From CAZGAQ01 sp964523405 (GTDB lineage Bacteria; Planctomycetota; Phycisphaerae; UBA1845; Fen-1342), in NCBI GenBank assembly GCA_964523405.1, contig CAZGAQ010000067.1:1-9846 (forward strand): a stretch of DNA of 9,846 nucleotides. The letters run 5' to 3'. Under the pieces are notes generated by a model, which was given only the letters and a program-made list of their open reading frames with translations, was not told the DNA's origin and did not search any database. The position numbers and the translations under genes were made by a program. Each line of letters begins with the position of its first letter. The stretch's first letter is position 1. Shown piece by piece: positions 1-6,494 of this stretch.

Positions 1-305
1 GAGCCAGGTCGGTCCCTATCTGCTGTGGGCGTATGAGTCTTGAAGGGCCATCACTCTAGTACGAGAGGATTGGGTGGTACATGCCTCTGGTGTACCTGTT
101 GTCGCGCTAGCGGCACGGCAGGGTAGCTAAGCATGGAATGGATAAACGCTGAAAGCATCTAAGCGTGAAGCCGTCCCTAAGATAAGGACTCGGTGCTCCC
201 TTCGGGTGAGCTGAAGACCCCTGGTAGACCACCAGGTTGATAGGCCGGATGTGTAAGGGTTGAGAGACCCTCAGCTTACCGGTACTAACGGTCGAAGGCT
301 TGACC
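1..305 (+). rRNA. rrl: 23S ribosomal RNA, 3' end (partial)
   Basis: This is the last part of a large-subunit rRNA gene that begins before the window. The first bases match the conserved stretch just after the peptidyl-transferase centre (GGTCCCTATCTG at 11-22). The sarcin-ricin loop AGTACGAGAGGA lies at 58-69, the site used by elongation factors EF-Tu and EF-G. Domain VI follows, with GGTTGATAGGCCGG around 235-248 and ACCGGTACTAA around 278-288. The gene should end near 305, where GCTTGACC (298-305) is the strand that pairs with the 23S 5' end. The distance from the sarcin-ricin loop to this end, about 248 nt, agrees with E. coli 23S. Only the exact 3' boundary is approximate. Confidence 0.97.
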
Positions 306-424
306 ACATTTATGAATCGCTGTCAATCCGCTCCTTCTCACCGAGAGAGAGCGGCGCTGAATCTTGCACCCAACCTAAGAACCTGCGTACCCACGCCGGC
401 TGCTTCCAGCCGGCGCTACACGAG
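306..424 (+). other. 23S-5S internal transcribed spacer
   Basis: A spacer of about 120 nt within the rRNA operon. I see no tRNA in it. Its only clear structure is the perfect hairpin at 394-415, listed separately. The short open frame crossing the spacer and 5S is not a credible gene. Confidence 0.8.
394..415 (+). repeat. Perfect hairpin in the 23S-5S spacer, dispersed-repeat type
   Basis: The arms CGCCGGCTG (394-402) and CAGCCGGCG (407-415) pair perfectly over 9 bp around a CTTC loop (403-406), and GCTACA follows directly. A degenerate version (CGGCTG, loop TCTC, CAGCCG) occurs at 5241-5256 inside alaS. I recall similar GCCGGCTTCCAGCCGGC-type elements as high-copy intergenic repeats in planctomycete and related genomes, but I could not check that here. 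In the transcribed spacer it would form an RNA stem and may affect 23S or 5S processing. Confidence 0.7.
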
Positions 425-537
425 CTGCCGGTGAGCATACGTGTGGGGAAACACCTGATCCCATTCCGAACTCAGTAGTGAAGCCCACGCGGCCGATGGT
501 AGTCCTGATCGGGCAAGAGTAGGTGATTGCCGGCTTT
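425..537 (+). rRNA. rrf: 5S ribosomal RNA
   Basis: The conserved 5S core is clear. CACCTGATCCCATTCCGAAC (450-469) is followed by TCAGTAGTGAAG (470-481), CCGATGGTAGT (493-503) and AAGAGTAGGTGATTGCCGGC (515-534). Helix I forms between GCCGGT (427-432) and GCCGGC (529-534). The length is about 113 nt, slightly shorter than the 120 nt of E. coli. The ends are set by helix I and are uncertain by a few bases. It follows the 23S gene in the same transcription unit and is followed at once by a terminator hairpin. Confidence 0.93.
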
Positions 538-539
538 TA

Positions 540-582
540 CGGCCCGGCGAGTGCGAGAGCATTCGCCGGGCCGCCTTTGTTT
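540..582 (+). terminator. Rho-independent terminator of the rRNA operon
   Basis: A fully paired 15-bp stem, 540-554 with 559-573 (one G-U pair at 551/562), is closed by a GAGA tetraloop (555-558, GNRA type). A T-rich tail, CCTTTGTTT, follows at 574-582. The stem starts only a few bases after the 5S 3' end, as expected for the end of an rRNA operon. On the opposite strand there is no T-tract after the stem, so it should work mainly in the + direction. Confidence 0.85.
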
Positions 583-612
583 CCGTACGGGCGCGCGACG
601 CGGCGCAGAGAG

Positions 613-648
613 CGGCCGGCCACGCTCAGATGAGAGCGCAGCCGGCCG
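613..648 (-). terminator. Inverted repeat after the chemoreceptor gene, possible terminator
   Basis: The arms CGGCCGGC (613-620) and GCCGGCCG (641-648) enclose a symmetric CA/CA internal loop and a second 5-bp stem, CGCTC (623-627) with GAGCG (634-638), with a 6-nt loop. The element lies 25 nt downstream of the chemoreceptor stop codon, a typical terminator position. No T-run follows on the - strand, so it may act as an RNA 3'-end stabiliser or a weak or Rho-assisted terminator. Confidence 0.45.
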
Positions 649-672
649 GTAGATGGTCTGTGGTTGCCAGGC

Positions 673-2586
673 CTAGAAGTCGCTGGGAATGCCGGAGGCG
701 TCCGTGGCGGTCGGCGCGGCGGCGGTGGTTCGCGCTGCGGCGGCCGGTCTGGACGGCACGGCAGCCGCCGGGGCGGGACGACGCTCCGTAGCGCGCAGCT
801 GGTCCGCACTTCCGTGCACGAGGCTTGCCAGGTCGGCCACGATTCCGTCGACCGCGACCGCCTGAGCGGACAGCTCTTCCGCGGCGGCCGCCGATTCCTC
901 GGCCGAGGCCGCGTTCTGCTGGGTGACCTTGTCCATCTGACCCACCGCAACATTGACCTGCTCGACGCCCTGCGCCTGCTCGAGCGTGGCCTTGGCGATG
1001 CCGTCGATCAGGTCAGTGACCTTCCCGACGTTCGTGACGATCGCGCCGAGGGCGCTGGTCACTTCCGTAGCCACGGCCGAGCCGTCTTTGGCCCGCTGGA
1101 CCGAGCTCTCGATCAGCGTCGTCGTTTCTCGCGCCGCCTGGGCGGCACGCTGGGCCAGGTTCCGAACTTCCTCGGCCACGACTGCGAAGCCCTTACCGTG
1201 CTCGCCGGCCCGGGCGGCTTCGACCGCCGCGTTCAACGCCAGCAAATTGGTCTGGAACGCGATCTCCTCGATGACCTTGATGATCTTGCTGATCTGCCCC
1301 GACGCCTCGTTGATGCCGGTCATGGTCGTGTTCAGCCGGCCCATGACCTGGTCGCCCGACTGAGCGGCTTGGCGCGCCTGATTGCTTAGCTCGCTCGCCT
1401 GTCGCGCGCTTTCCGCGTTGGTGCGCGTCATGGCGGCCATTTCTTCAAGCGACGCCGAGGTCTCCTCGAGCGACGAGGCCTGCTCGCTGGCGCCGGCGGC
1501 GAGCTGCTGGGAAGCACTGGCCACCTGGTTCGAGGCCTCGTTTACCTGCCGCGCGCCGTCGCTGAGCGCGTTCACGATGCGGTTGATCGGTTTGGTGATG
1601 GAGCGCGTCAAGGCGACCGCCATGAACGCGCCGACGATGAAGCCCGTCAGCGCTACGGCGGTCGTGAAGGTCTTGGATTGCCCCATCACGCTGCCGAGGG
1701 CCGCGGCCTGCTGCTCGTCGATCTGCTTGCACTTGCTCACGACGTTTTTCGCCGTGGCCGTCAGGTTCTTGTCTGCCGTGCGGGCGGCGACGATGGCCTC
1801 ATAGTACTTCTGGCCATAGCCCTTGTGTTGATCGAGGAATTCCCCGAGCTGCTTGCCCGCCGATTCGAGGTCCGCTTCGCCGGCGACCAGCGTCGTCCAT
1901 TGGGCGAGGGCCTGCTTGGTCTTGGTGTATTGGTCGCCGTACTTCTGCCAGGTTTCGTCCGAGTTCGTCACCATCAGGTAGACCCCGAGGACGCGCATGA
2001 GCAGGAAATTCTGGATCACGTCTTGGTTGAGCGTGAGTGCGATCGCGTCCCAGCGGGCAATGCCGTTCGGATCCCCGCTCGCGCGGGCGTCGGCCTGTGC
2101 GGGGCCGATCGTCTTTTCCATCGCGGTTCCCACCTGCCCGGTGATCTTCCACCCGATCTCCGCCCAGCCGGCGAACGCCTCGTCCTTGGCCTTGCGCGAG
2201 CCGGCCAGCGAGTCAAAGGCCTGCTTGTAGTCGCCGGCGGCCTTGGCGGCGGCGGCGAGGCCTTCCTGCTGCTCCGTGGTGTAGAGGCTGGAGTGGCTGA
2301 GGTTCTCGAGTTGCGCGGCCAGGGACTGATAGGCCGCCGCCCAGCGGTCGTCGCTGGTCTTGCCCTCGGCGTCCTTGGCGTAGCCCTGGATCACGAAGTC
2401 GCGTTCGTACGCGCGGGCCTGTTCCATGCTGCTGGTGGCCTCGTCCACGCCGTGTGCGGCCTCCTGCGTGCGCTGTACGCGGGTGAGCGACCACCAGCCC
2501 ACCCCGCCGAGCACACCGGCGATAGCGATCATGAGGGTAAATGCGCCCGCGAGCTTGGTGCCGAGCTTCACGTTCTTCGTTGCCAT
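673..2586 (-). CDS. Methyl-accepting chemotaxis protein, transmembrane receptor
   Basis: A 637-residue chemoreceptor that would sense a ligand outside the membrane and control CheA kinase through CheW. Transmembrane segment 1 is about residues 12-32. The periplasmic region, 33-306, is mostly helical and about 270 residues long; its size suggests two stacked helical bundles (HBM-like), which is inferred. Transmembrane segment 2 is about 307-327, followed by a HAMP segment starting at SITKPINRI (329-337). The conserved signalling tip spans about 437-470 (EEIAFQTNLLALNAAVEAAR, 440-459). Likely methylation stretches are SEQASSLEETSASLEE (367-382) and QQNAASAEESAAAAEEL (556-572). The tail, 592-637, is rich in Ala, Pro and Thr. 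I chose the ATG at 2586 because GGAGAG sits 5 nt upstream and TM1 then begins near residue 12; an upstream ATG at 2685 would add 33 Arg-rich residues. No other chemotaxis genes are nearby, so this is an orphan receptor with unknown ligand. Confidence 0.95.
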   Translation of the reverse strand: MATKNVKLGTKLAGAFTLMIAIAGVLGGVGWWSLTRVQRTQEAAHGVDEATSSMEQARAYERDFVIQGYAKDAEGKTSDDRWAAAYQSLAAQLENLSHSSLYTTEQQEGLAAAAKAAGDYKQAFDSLAGSRKAKDEAFAGWAEIGWKITGQVGTAMEKTIGPAQADARASGDPNGIARWDAIALTLNQDVIQNFLLMRVLGVYLMVTNSDETWQKYGDQYTKTKQALAQWTTLVAGEADLESAGKQLGEFLDQHKGYGQKYYEAIVAARTADKNLTATAKNVVSKCKQIDEQQAAALGSVMGQSKTFTTAVALTGFIVGAFMAVALTRSITKPINRIVNALSDGARQVNEASNQVASASQQLAAGASEQASSLEETSASLEEMAAMTRTNAESARQASELSNQARQAAQSGDQVMGRLNTTMTGINEASGQISKIIKVIEEIAFQTNLLALNAAVEAARAGEHGKGFAVVAEEVRNLAQRAAQAARETTTLIESSVQRAKDGSAVATEVTSALGAIVTNVGKVTDLIDGIAKATLEQAQGVEQVNVAVGQMDKVTQQNAASAEESAAAAEELSAQAVAVDGIVADLASLVHGSADQLRATERRPAPAAAVPSRPAAAARTTAAAPTATDASGIPSDF

Positions 2587-2591
2587 GTTCT

Positions 2592-2597
2592 CTCTCC
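2592..2597 (-). promoter_or_regulatory. Ribosome binding site of the chemoreceptor gene
   Basis: On the - strand GGAGAG lies 5 nt before the ATG at 2586. It is the strongest Shine-Dalgarno match near this gene. It decides the start against the longer frame beginning at 2685. Confidence 0.75.
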
Positions 2598-2630
2598 AGT
2601 GGCCTGTGCCAGCGCGACTGCGTGATGTGT

Positions 2631-2662
2631 GCTTGCGACCCCGGCGCAGCCGGGGCGCAAGC
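2631..2662 (-). repeat. Strong stem-loop in the chemoreceptor 5' region
   Basis: GCTTGCG (2631-2637) pairs with CGCAAGC (2656-2662), and CCCCGGC (2639-2645) pairs with GCCGGGG (2649-2655). The only irregularities are a single-base bulge (A2638) and a 3-nt loop (2646-2648). This makes 14 bp of almost pure GC stem, 45 to 76 nt upstream of the chemoreceptor ATG. It lacks a T-tract on either side, so it is not a classical terminator. It may be a leader RNA structure or a REP-like dispersed element. Confidence 0.65.
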
Positions 2663-2673
2663 CGAACGCGTTT

Positions 2674-2695
2674 GCTGCGCACCACAGTGCGCAGC
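2674..2695 (-). repeat. Second perfect hairpin in the chemoreceptor 5' region
   Basis: GCTGCGCAC (2674-2682) and GTGCGCAGC (2687-2695) form a perfect 9-bp stem with a 4-nt loop, CACA on the + strand. It lies only 11 nt from the previous stem-loop. As DNA it is a near-symmetric site that could bind a dimeric regulator; as RNA it would stack beside its neighbour in the leader. I infer no specific function. Confidence 0.6.
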
Positions 2696-3076
2696 CGACC
2701 CGCAAATTGTGGTCTTCAATGCTCCTGGGATGACGTAGGTGCCGACCGCCCCCCGTCGCAAGAGGCAGCGGATACGACCGGCAAGTCATCCCGAACGCGG
2801 CGTGCCTGGATAGCCAGCACGACGCGCGGCGCCGCGTTCAACAGTGCGCCCCCCTTTGACCGGGGCGAATGCCCGCACGCTGAACGTTGGCATCCGTACT
2901 ATCGTTTCATCCCGGAGACAGCATGAACATGGTGTGAAATAGTCACCCGGATGGGGAGCGCCCGACGGCGCGCTGGTCCGCCCGGCCCGTTTATGGGGCG
3001 CTCGGGGGCGACGGGGCAGGTTCAGAAAGGGACCCGATGACTTGGACGACCAGCGGCGTTGCGAAATGGTGGCGCA

Positions 3077-3111
3077 GTCGGTGCGGCGTCCCGCCACAAA
3101 GGCGCACCGAC
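3077..3111 (-). terminator. Inverted repeat after alaS, possible terminator
   Basis: GTCGGTGCG (3077-3085) pairs with CGCACCGAC (3103-3111) over 9 bp, with a 17-nt loop. It starts 31 nt after the alaS stop codon on the - strand. No T-run follows it, so termination is only suggested by position. Confidence 0.4.
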
Positions 3112-3141
3112 GAGGCAATTTGGCCCGGCGCGCTGCCCGAA

Positions 3142-6126
3142 CTAGCGGGGCAGCTTTTGCGCGATCCACGCCTTGCCCGCGGCCAGCGCCGCGGGCAGCT
3201 GTTCCGGTTGTTTGCCGCCCGCCTGGGCCATCGTCGGCGGCCCGCCGCCCCCGCCGCCGACGACCGGGGCGACCACCTTCACCAGATCGCCCGCCTTCAC
3301 GCCCCGCTTGATCAAGTCGTCGGTCATGGCGGCGAGGAGCACGACCTTGGCCGGCTGCTTGCCGTCTGCACTCGGCGGTACGGGCATGCCGAGCAGAATG
3401 GCGGCCGACCCGGCCTTCTGCTTGATCATGTCGGCGCCGGTCTTGAGCTGCTCGACCGGCAGATTCGGCAGTTCGCCCACAACCACTGTCGTCCCCCCGA
3501 CCCGCTCTGCCCTTGCCAGCAACCCGGATACGTGCTGCCGGACCACCTCCGCGGCGTCCGCGGCCGTGGACTTCTGCGCGTCCTTCGCGACGCGCTGCAA
3601 CTCCTCCATCACAGTCCGCAGCCGGGCGCGGTGCCGCGCCGGAATCAAGGCGCCGCTCAGGGTACTCTGTAGCTCCGCCAGCCCCTGGGGTACATCCGCC
3701 GCTGGCCCGCGCGTCAGGTCCTCCGCACGCTGCACGAGCGCCGCGCCGCATTCGTCGATCAGCGCCGCCGTGGGTCCGGTCAGTCCCACCAGGCGCCGCA
3801 CGCCTTTTGCCACCGCTTCCTCGCTTGCGATCACGAAGTGCTCAATATCGGCCGTGTTTCTTACGTGCGTGCCGCCGCAGAACTCCACGGAGGCCTGCCG
3901 CCACGCCGGATTGTCCGGCCGCCCAAGCAGGTCCTGCACCGGCACGCCCACCGCCAGCACGCGCACGCGGTCCGGATAGCGCTCGCCAAACACCGCCCGC
4001 AGCCCAGTGATCTTCAACGCGTCCTGCTGCGCGACTTCCGCCGCGCTGACGGGCAGGTTCTGGCGGATCTTCTCGTTCACCAGGCGCTCGACACGCTCGA
4101 TCTCCTCCGGCGCCAGCGCCTTGGGATGCGAGAAGTCGAAACGCGTCTTCTCCGGATCGACCAGCGAGCCCTTCTGCTGCACGTGCTCACCGAGCACCTC
4201 GCGCAGCGCCCAGTTCAGGATGTGCGTGCCCGTGTGGTTCTTCATCGTGGCCGCACGGTGCGGATCGACCTGCAAGTCCACCGTGTCGCCGACCGCGATC
4301 TGGCCCTGGACGAGCGTGCCGTAATGCAGCACGACCTCGCCCACGAGCTGCGTATCGGTCACGTCGAACCGAAGCGACGGTCCGCCGATCACGCCCTTGT
4401 CGCCCACCTGCCCGCCCGCTTCCGCATAGAAGCAGGTGCGATCCGTGATCAGCGCTGCGTCATCACCGGGCTTGATGCCCGCGCCGCGCTGGTCCATGGC
4501 CTGCGGGGTATTCGCGCTGAAGCGCACGATTGCCTGCACCACCGCCTTCATCTGATCCGTCGCGTACTTCGGCGTGCTGTCCGTCGGCCCGTACGGCTTG
4601 ACGAGTTCCGCGGGTACTTCGATCGTCGCGCTGCCAGTCTTCCCCGCGGCGCGGGCCCGCTCCTTGGCCTCTTCCATCAGCCGCTCGTATTCGCCGATGT
4701 CAACGGTCAGCCCCTTCTCCTGCGCCATGATCTGCGTCAGGTCGATGGGGAATCCATATGTGTCGTGCAGCTTGAACGCGTCCTGCCCACGGATCTCCCC
4801 GTGGTGGTGCACGCGCGCGTAGTCCACCGCCTCTTCGAACAACTCAATCCCGCGCTCCAGCGTCCGCCCGAACGACTCCTCCTCGTCGCGAATCACGGCC
4901 TGCACGTGCTGCGGCTTCGTCCGCAGCTCGGGAAACGCCGCGCCCATCGTCGCCACGACGGTATCGACCAGTCCATACAGGAACGGCTTCTTCTGGTCCA
5001 GATACTGCCAGCCGTAACGCACCGCGCGCCGCAGAATCCGCCGGAGCACATAACCGCGGCCCTCCTTGTCCGGCACCGCCCCGTCCGTGATCGCGAAAGT
5101 CAGTGTCCGAATGTGGTCCGCGATCACGCGATACGCAATATCCCGCTGCAGCGCCTGTGCTTCGGTGGGATCCGCCGCCTGACTCCCCTTCGTCTGGGGG
5201 AGGGGCTGGGGGAGGGTGGCAGCGCTGGGTGTTGCCCCGCCGGCTGTCTCCAGCCGCCCGCCGTACGCCGGTGCCCCGGTCACCGCTTGAATCGCCGCGA
5301 AAATCGGGGTGAACACGTCCGTGTCATAGTTGCTCATCTGGCCGAGTCGTCCGGCTTGCATCCCCTGGATGACCGCCGTCACGCGCTCGAAACCCATTCC
5401 CGTGTCGACGTGCTTGGCCGGCAGGGGGGTCAGCTTGGCGTCCGCCCCGCGGTTGAACTGGATAAAGACCAGGTTCCAGATCTCCATCACCCGCGCGTCG
5501 CCGGCGTTGACGAGCTGCGCCCCGCTCTTGTCGGGCGTCAGATCGATGTGAATCTCGCTGCACGGCCCACACGGACCCGTGTCGCCCATCTCCCAGAAGT
5601 TGTCCTTCTTGTTGCCGGCGTGCACGTGGGCCGGGGGCAGACCCTCCGCGCTCATGACCTTGAGCCACAGGTCGCGGGCTTCGGTATCGGGTTCGAGACC
5701 TTCGTGGGCATCGCCGCCGAAATACGTCGCGTGCAGGCGTGTTTTGTCCAGCCCCCAGACCTTCGTGAGCAGTTCCCACGCCCACGCGATCGCGTCCTGC
5801 TTGAAGTAGTCGCCGAACGACCAGTTCCCCAGCATCTCGAAGAACGTGTGGTGATACGTGTCGTGGCCTACGTCGTCCAGGTCATTGTGCTTGCCGCCCG
5901 CGCGGATGCACTTCTGCGTGTTGGCGGCGCGCTTGAGCCGCCCGAACGAGGACTTCGTATCCGCCTGTCCGAGGAAGAGCGGCTTGAACTGGTTCATCCC
6001 TGCGTTCGCGAATAGCAGCGTCGGGTCATCGTGCGGCACAACCGGCGAACTCGGCACGAACGTGTGTTCCCGGGCCTGGAAGAACTCGATGAACTCGCGG
6101 CGAATCTGGGCGGCTGTCTTGGTCAC
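3142..6126 (-). CDS. alaS: Alanine--tRNA ligase (AlaRS)
   Basis: This enzyme charges tRNA-Ala with alanine in the cytoplasm and hydrolyses mischarged Ser- or Gly-tRNA. Numbered from the GTG at 6126 it has 994 residues, against 876 in E. coli. The class II catalytic domain starts with VPHDDPTLLFANAGMNQF (30-47) and has GNWSFGDYF (100-108) and CGPCSEIH (186-193). The editing domain has the zinc-site motifs HTGTH (631-635) and CGGTH (750-754). The C-terminal C-Ala domain has the Gly-rich run before MAQAGG (957-970). I prefer the GTG at 6126. AGGAAAG lies 6 nt upstream, and the protein then begins TKTAAQIRREF, aligning with the E. coli N-terminus. The ATG at 6144 adds six residues, has no ribosome site, and would sit beside a hairpin. 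An unusual low-complexity insert covers about residues 290-326. The gene stands alone, with no recX or recA neighbour. Confidence 0.97.
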   Translation of the reverse strand: MTKTAAQIRREFIEFFQAREHTFVPSSPVVPHDDPTLLFANAGMNQFKPLFLGQADTKSSFGRLKRAANTQKCIRAGGKHNDLDDVGHDTYHHTFFEMLGNWSFGDYFKQDAIAWAWELLTKVWGLDKTRLHATYFGGDAHEGLEPDTEARDLWLKVMSAEGLPPAHVHAGNKKDNFWEMGDTGPCGPCSEIHIDLTPDKSGAQLVNAGDARVMEIWNLVFIQFNRGADAKLTPLPAKHVDTGMGFERVTAVIQGMQAGRLGQMSNYDTDVFTPIFAAIQAVTGAPAYGGRLETAGGATPSAATLPQPLPQTKGSQAADPTEAQALQRDIAYRVIADHIRTLTFAITDGAVPDKEGRGYVLRRILRRAVRYGWQYLDQKKPFLYGLVDTVVATMGAAFPELRTKPQHVQAVIRDEEESFGRTLERGIELFEEAVDYARVHHHGEIRGQDAFKLHDTYGFPIDLTQIMAQEKGLTVDIGEYERLMEEAKERARAAGKTGSATIEVPAELVKPYGPTDSTPKYATDQMKAVVQAIVRFSANTPQAMDQRGAGIKPGDDAALITDRTCFYAEAGGQVGDKGVIGGPSLRFDVTDTQLVGEVVLHYGTLVQGQIAVGDTVDLQVDPHRAATMKNHTGTHILNWALREVLGEHVQQKGSLVDPEKTRFDFSHPKALAPEEIERVERLVNEKIRQNLPVSAAEVAQQDALKITGLRAVFGERYPDRVRVLAVGVPVQDLLGRPDNPAWRQASVEFCGGTHVRNTADIEHFVIASEEAVAKGVRRLVGLTGPTAALIDECGAALVQRAEDLTRGPAADVPQGLAELQSTLSGALIPARHRARLRTVMEELQRVAKDAQKSTAADAAEVVRQHVSGLLARAERVGGTTVVVGELPNLPVEQLKTGADMIKQKAGSAAILLGMPVPPSADGKQPAKVVLLAAMTDDLIKRGVKAGDLVKVVAPVVGGGGGGPPTMAQAGGKQPEQLPAALAAGKAWIAQKLPR
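5183..5219 (-). repeat. Repeat-like insert in alaS: tandem 12-mer and G-rich element
   Basis: The + strand carries two adjacent 12-mers, CTGGGGGAGGGG (5194-5205) and CTGGGGGAGGGT (5206-5217), identical at 11 of 12 positions and preceded by CTCCCCTTCGT (5183-5193). In the alaS frame this reads LPQPLPQTKG. I recall this GGGGGAGGGGCTGGGGGAGGG type of sequence as a dispersed repeat in many unrelated GC-rich genomes, often misread as a GEGxGEG peptide; that is memory, not a search. Here it lies in frame inside an essential gene. Confidence 0.65.
5230..5262 (-). repeat. Degenerate hairpin repeat inside alaS
   Basis: CGGCTG (5241-5246) and CAGCCG (5251-5256) form a 6-bp stem with loop TCTC. They resemble the perfect hairpin at 394-415, which has the same arms and loop CTTC. 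In the alaS frame the element reads GRLETAGGAT. It ends about 12 nt from the G-rich element at 5183-5219, so two repeat-like units are adjacent within one variable loop of the enzyme. Confidence 0.5.
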
Positions 6127-6132
6127 GGGCGT

Positions 6133-6139
6133 CTTTCCT
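6133..6139 (-). promoter_or_regulatory. Ribosome binding site that selects the GTG start of alaS
   Basis: On the - strand AGGAAAG lies 6 nt upstream of GTG 6126. The alternative ATG at 6144 has only GC-rich sequence before it, including a 6-bp stem (CGGCCG at 6149-6154 with CGGCCG at 6162-6167) that would partly hide it. With the GTG start the stem is outside the ribosome site. Confidence 0.55.
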
Positions 6140-6204
6140 GGCATTAGGCGGCCGGAATCGTCGGCCGGCGCGTGCGCTTCTCATTCGGCACGTCAGTGGG
6201 CCGC

Positions 6205-6210
6205 ATTGTA
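6205..6210 (-). promoter_or_regulatory. Possible -10 box of the alaS promoter
   Basis: TACAAT on the - strand matches TATAAT at five of six positions in otherwise GC-rich DNA. It would give a leader of roughly 70 nt before the GTG start. The -35 element at 17-bp spacing (CTTCTC) is poor, so this remains a suggestion. Confidence 0.3.
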
Positions 6211-6356
6211 AGGCGAAGTGGCGGAAAGAGAAGCACCGCCTCGAACCGGCGGCACGCTGCTAGCCGCGTGCACGGTACGGCGCGCGGGCGGCAATGCGGA
6301 TCGCCAGTGTCGGCCGCGCACGCTGACGGCCGGGCGTCGCCTCCGCTGCTTGCGAT

Positions 6357-6368
6357 ATTTGCGCAAAT
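6357..6368. promoter_or_regulatory. 12-bp perfect palindrome, candidate operator
   Basis: ATTTGCGCAAAT is a perfect palindrome in a short AT-rich island (6350-6371), overlapped by a direct repeat TTGCG-atat-TTGCG (6350-6363). It lies between divergent genes, 126 nt before the lipoprotein start. Position and symmetry fit a regulator binding site; no regulator can be named. Confidence 0.35.
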
Positions 6369-6494
6369 TTACGCCCAGGCCCCATGTCGCTCACGCGGGA
6401 GTTGCCGACAATGGAGCAGTGGTGCGCCGCGGCGTCCGCCGGCCGACTGTCTCGGTCTGGGGATCCGATCCGCCGCGCCCGGGAGTGTGCGCGC

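Larger units (their letters stand above)
2587..3141. other. 555-nt intergenic region with no convincing gene
   Basis: This is the gap between the alaS stop and the chemoreceptor start, both on the - strand. Open frames across it lack family features and are Arg- or Pro-rich, as expected of chance frames in GC-rich DNA. It holds two stable stem-loops near the chemoreceptor (2631-2662 and 2674-2695) and one inverted repeat just after alaS (3077-3111), each listed separately. The chemoreceptor promoter must lie here, or upstream of alaS if the genes are co-transcribed. I see no clear sigma-70 or sigma-28 consensus. Confidence 0.7.
6145..6494. other. Divergent intergenic region between alaS and a small lipoprotein gene
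   Basis: The 350 nt upstream of both genes hold no credible coding sequence. Features seen are the small stem at 6149-6167, a possible alaS -10 box (TACAAT on the - strand, 6210-6205, with only a weak CTTCTC -35 seventeen bases further), and the AT-rich palindrome at 6357-6368. The promoter reading is tentative. Confidence 0.5.

Noticed and set aside
306..424. Possible tRNA in the rRNA spacer
   Set aside because: No acceptor stem, T-loop GTTCGA-type motif or cloverleaf pairing is present; the only structure is a simple hairpin.
260..478. A small + strand frame across the 23S end, spacer and 5S
   Set aside because: It lies in structural RNA genes and has no ribosome site. Its GCFQPAL string is the translated hairpin repeat.
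1678..2625. A 315-codon open frame on the + strand, opposite the chemoreceptor gene
   Set aside because: It is antisense to an intact receptor gene and has no recognisable motif or ribosome site; it is a shadow of the GC-rich reading frame.
2786..3751. A 321-codon - strand frame covering the end of alaS and the intergenic gap
   Set aside because: It is out of frame with alaS and consists mainly of Arg, Gly and Ala, typical of a chance frame in GC-rich DNA.
3838..6015. A 725-codon open frame on the + strand, opposite alaS
   Set aside because: It is fully antisense to a clear AlaRS, rich in Arg, His and Leu with no domain pattern, and explained by GC-biased codon use. Its LGEGLGEGG string is only the G-rich repeat read on the other strand.
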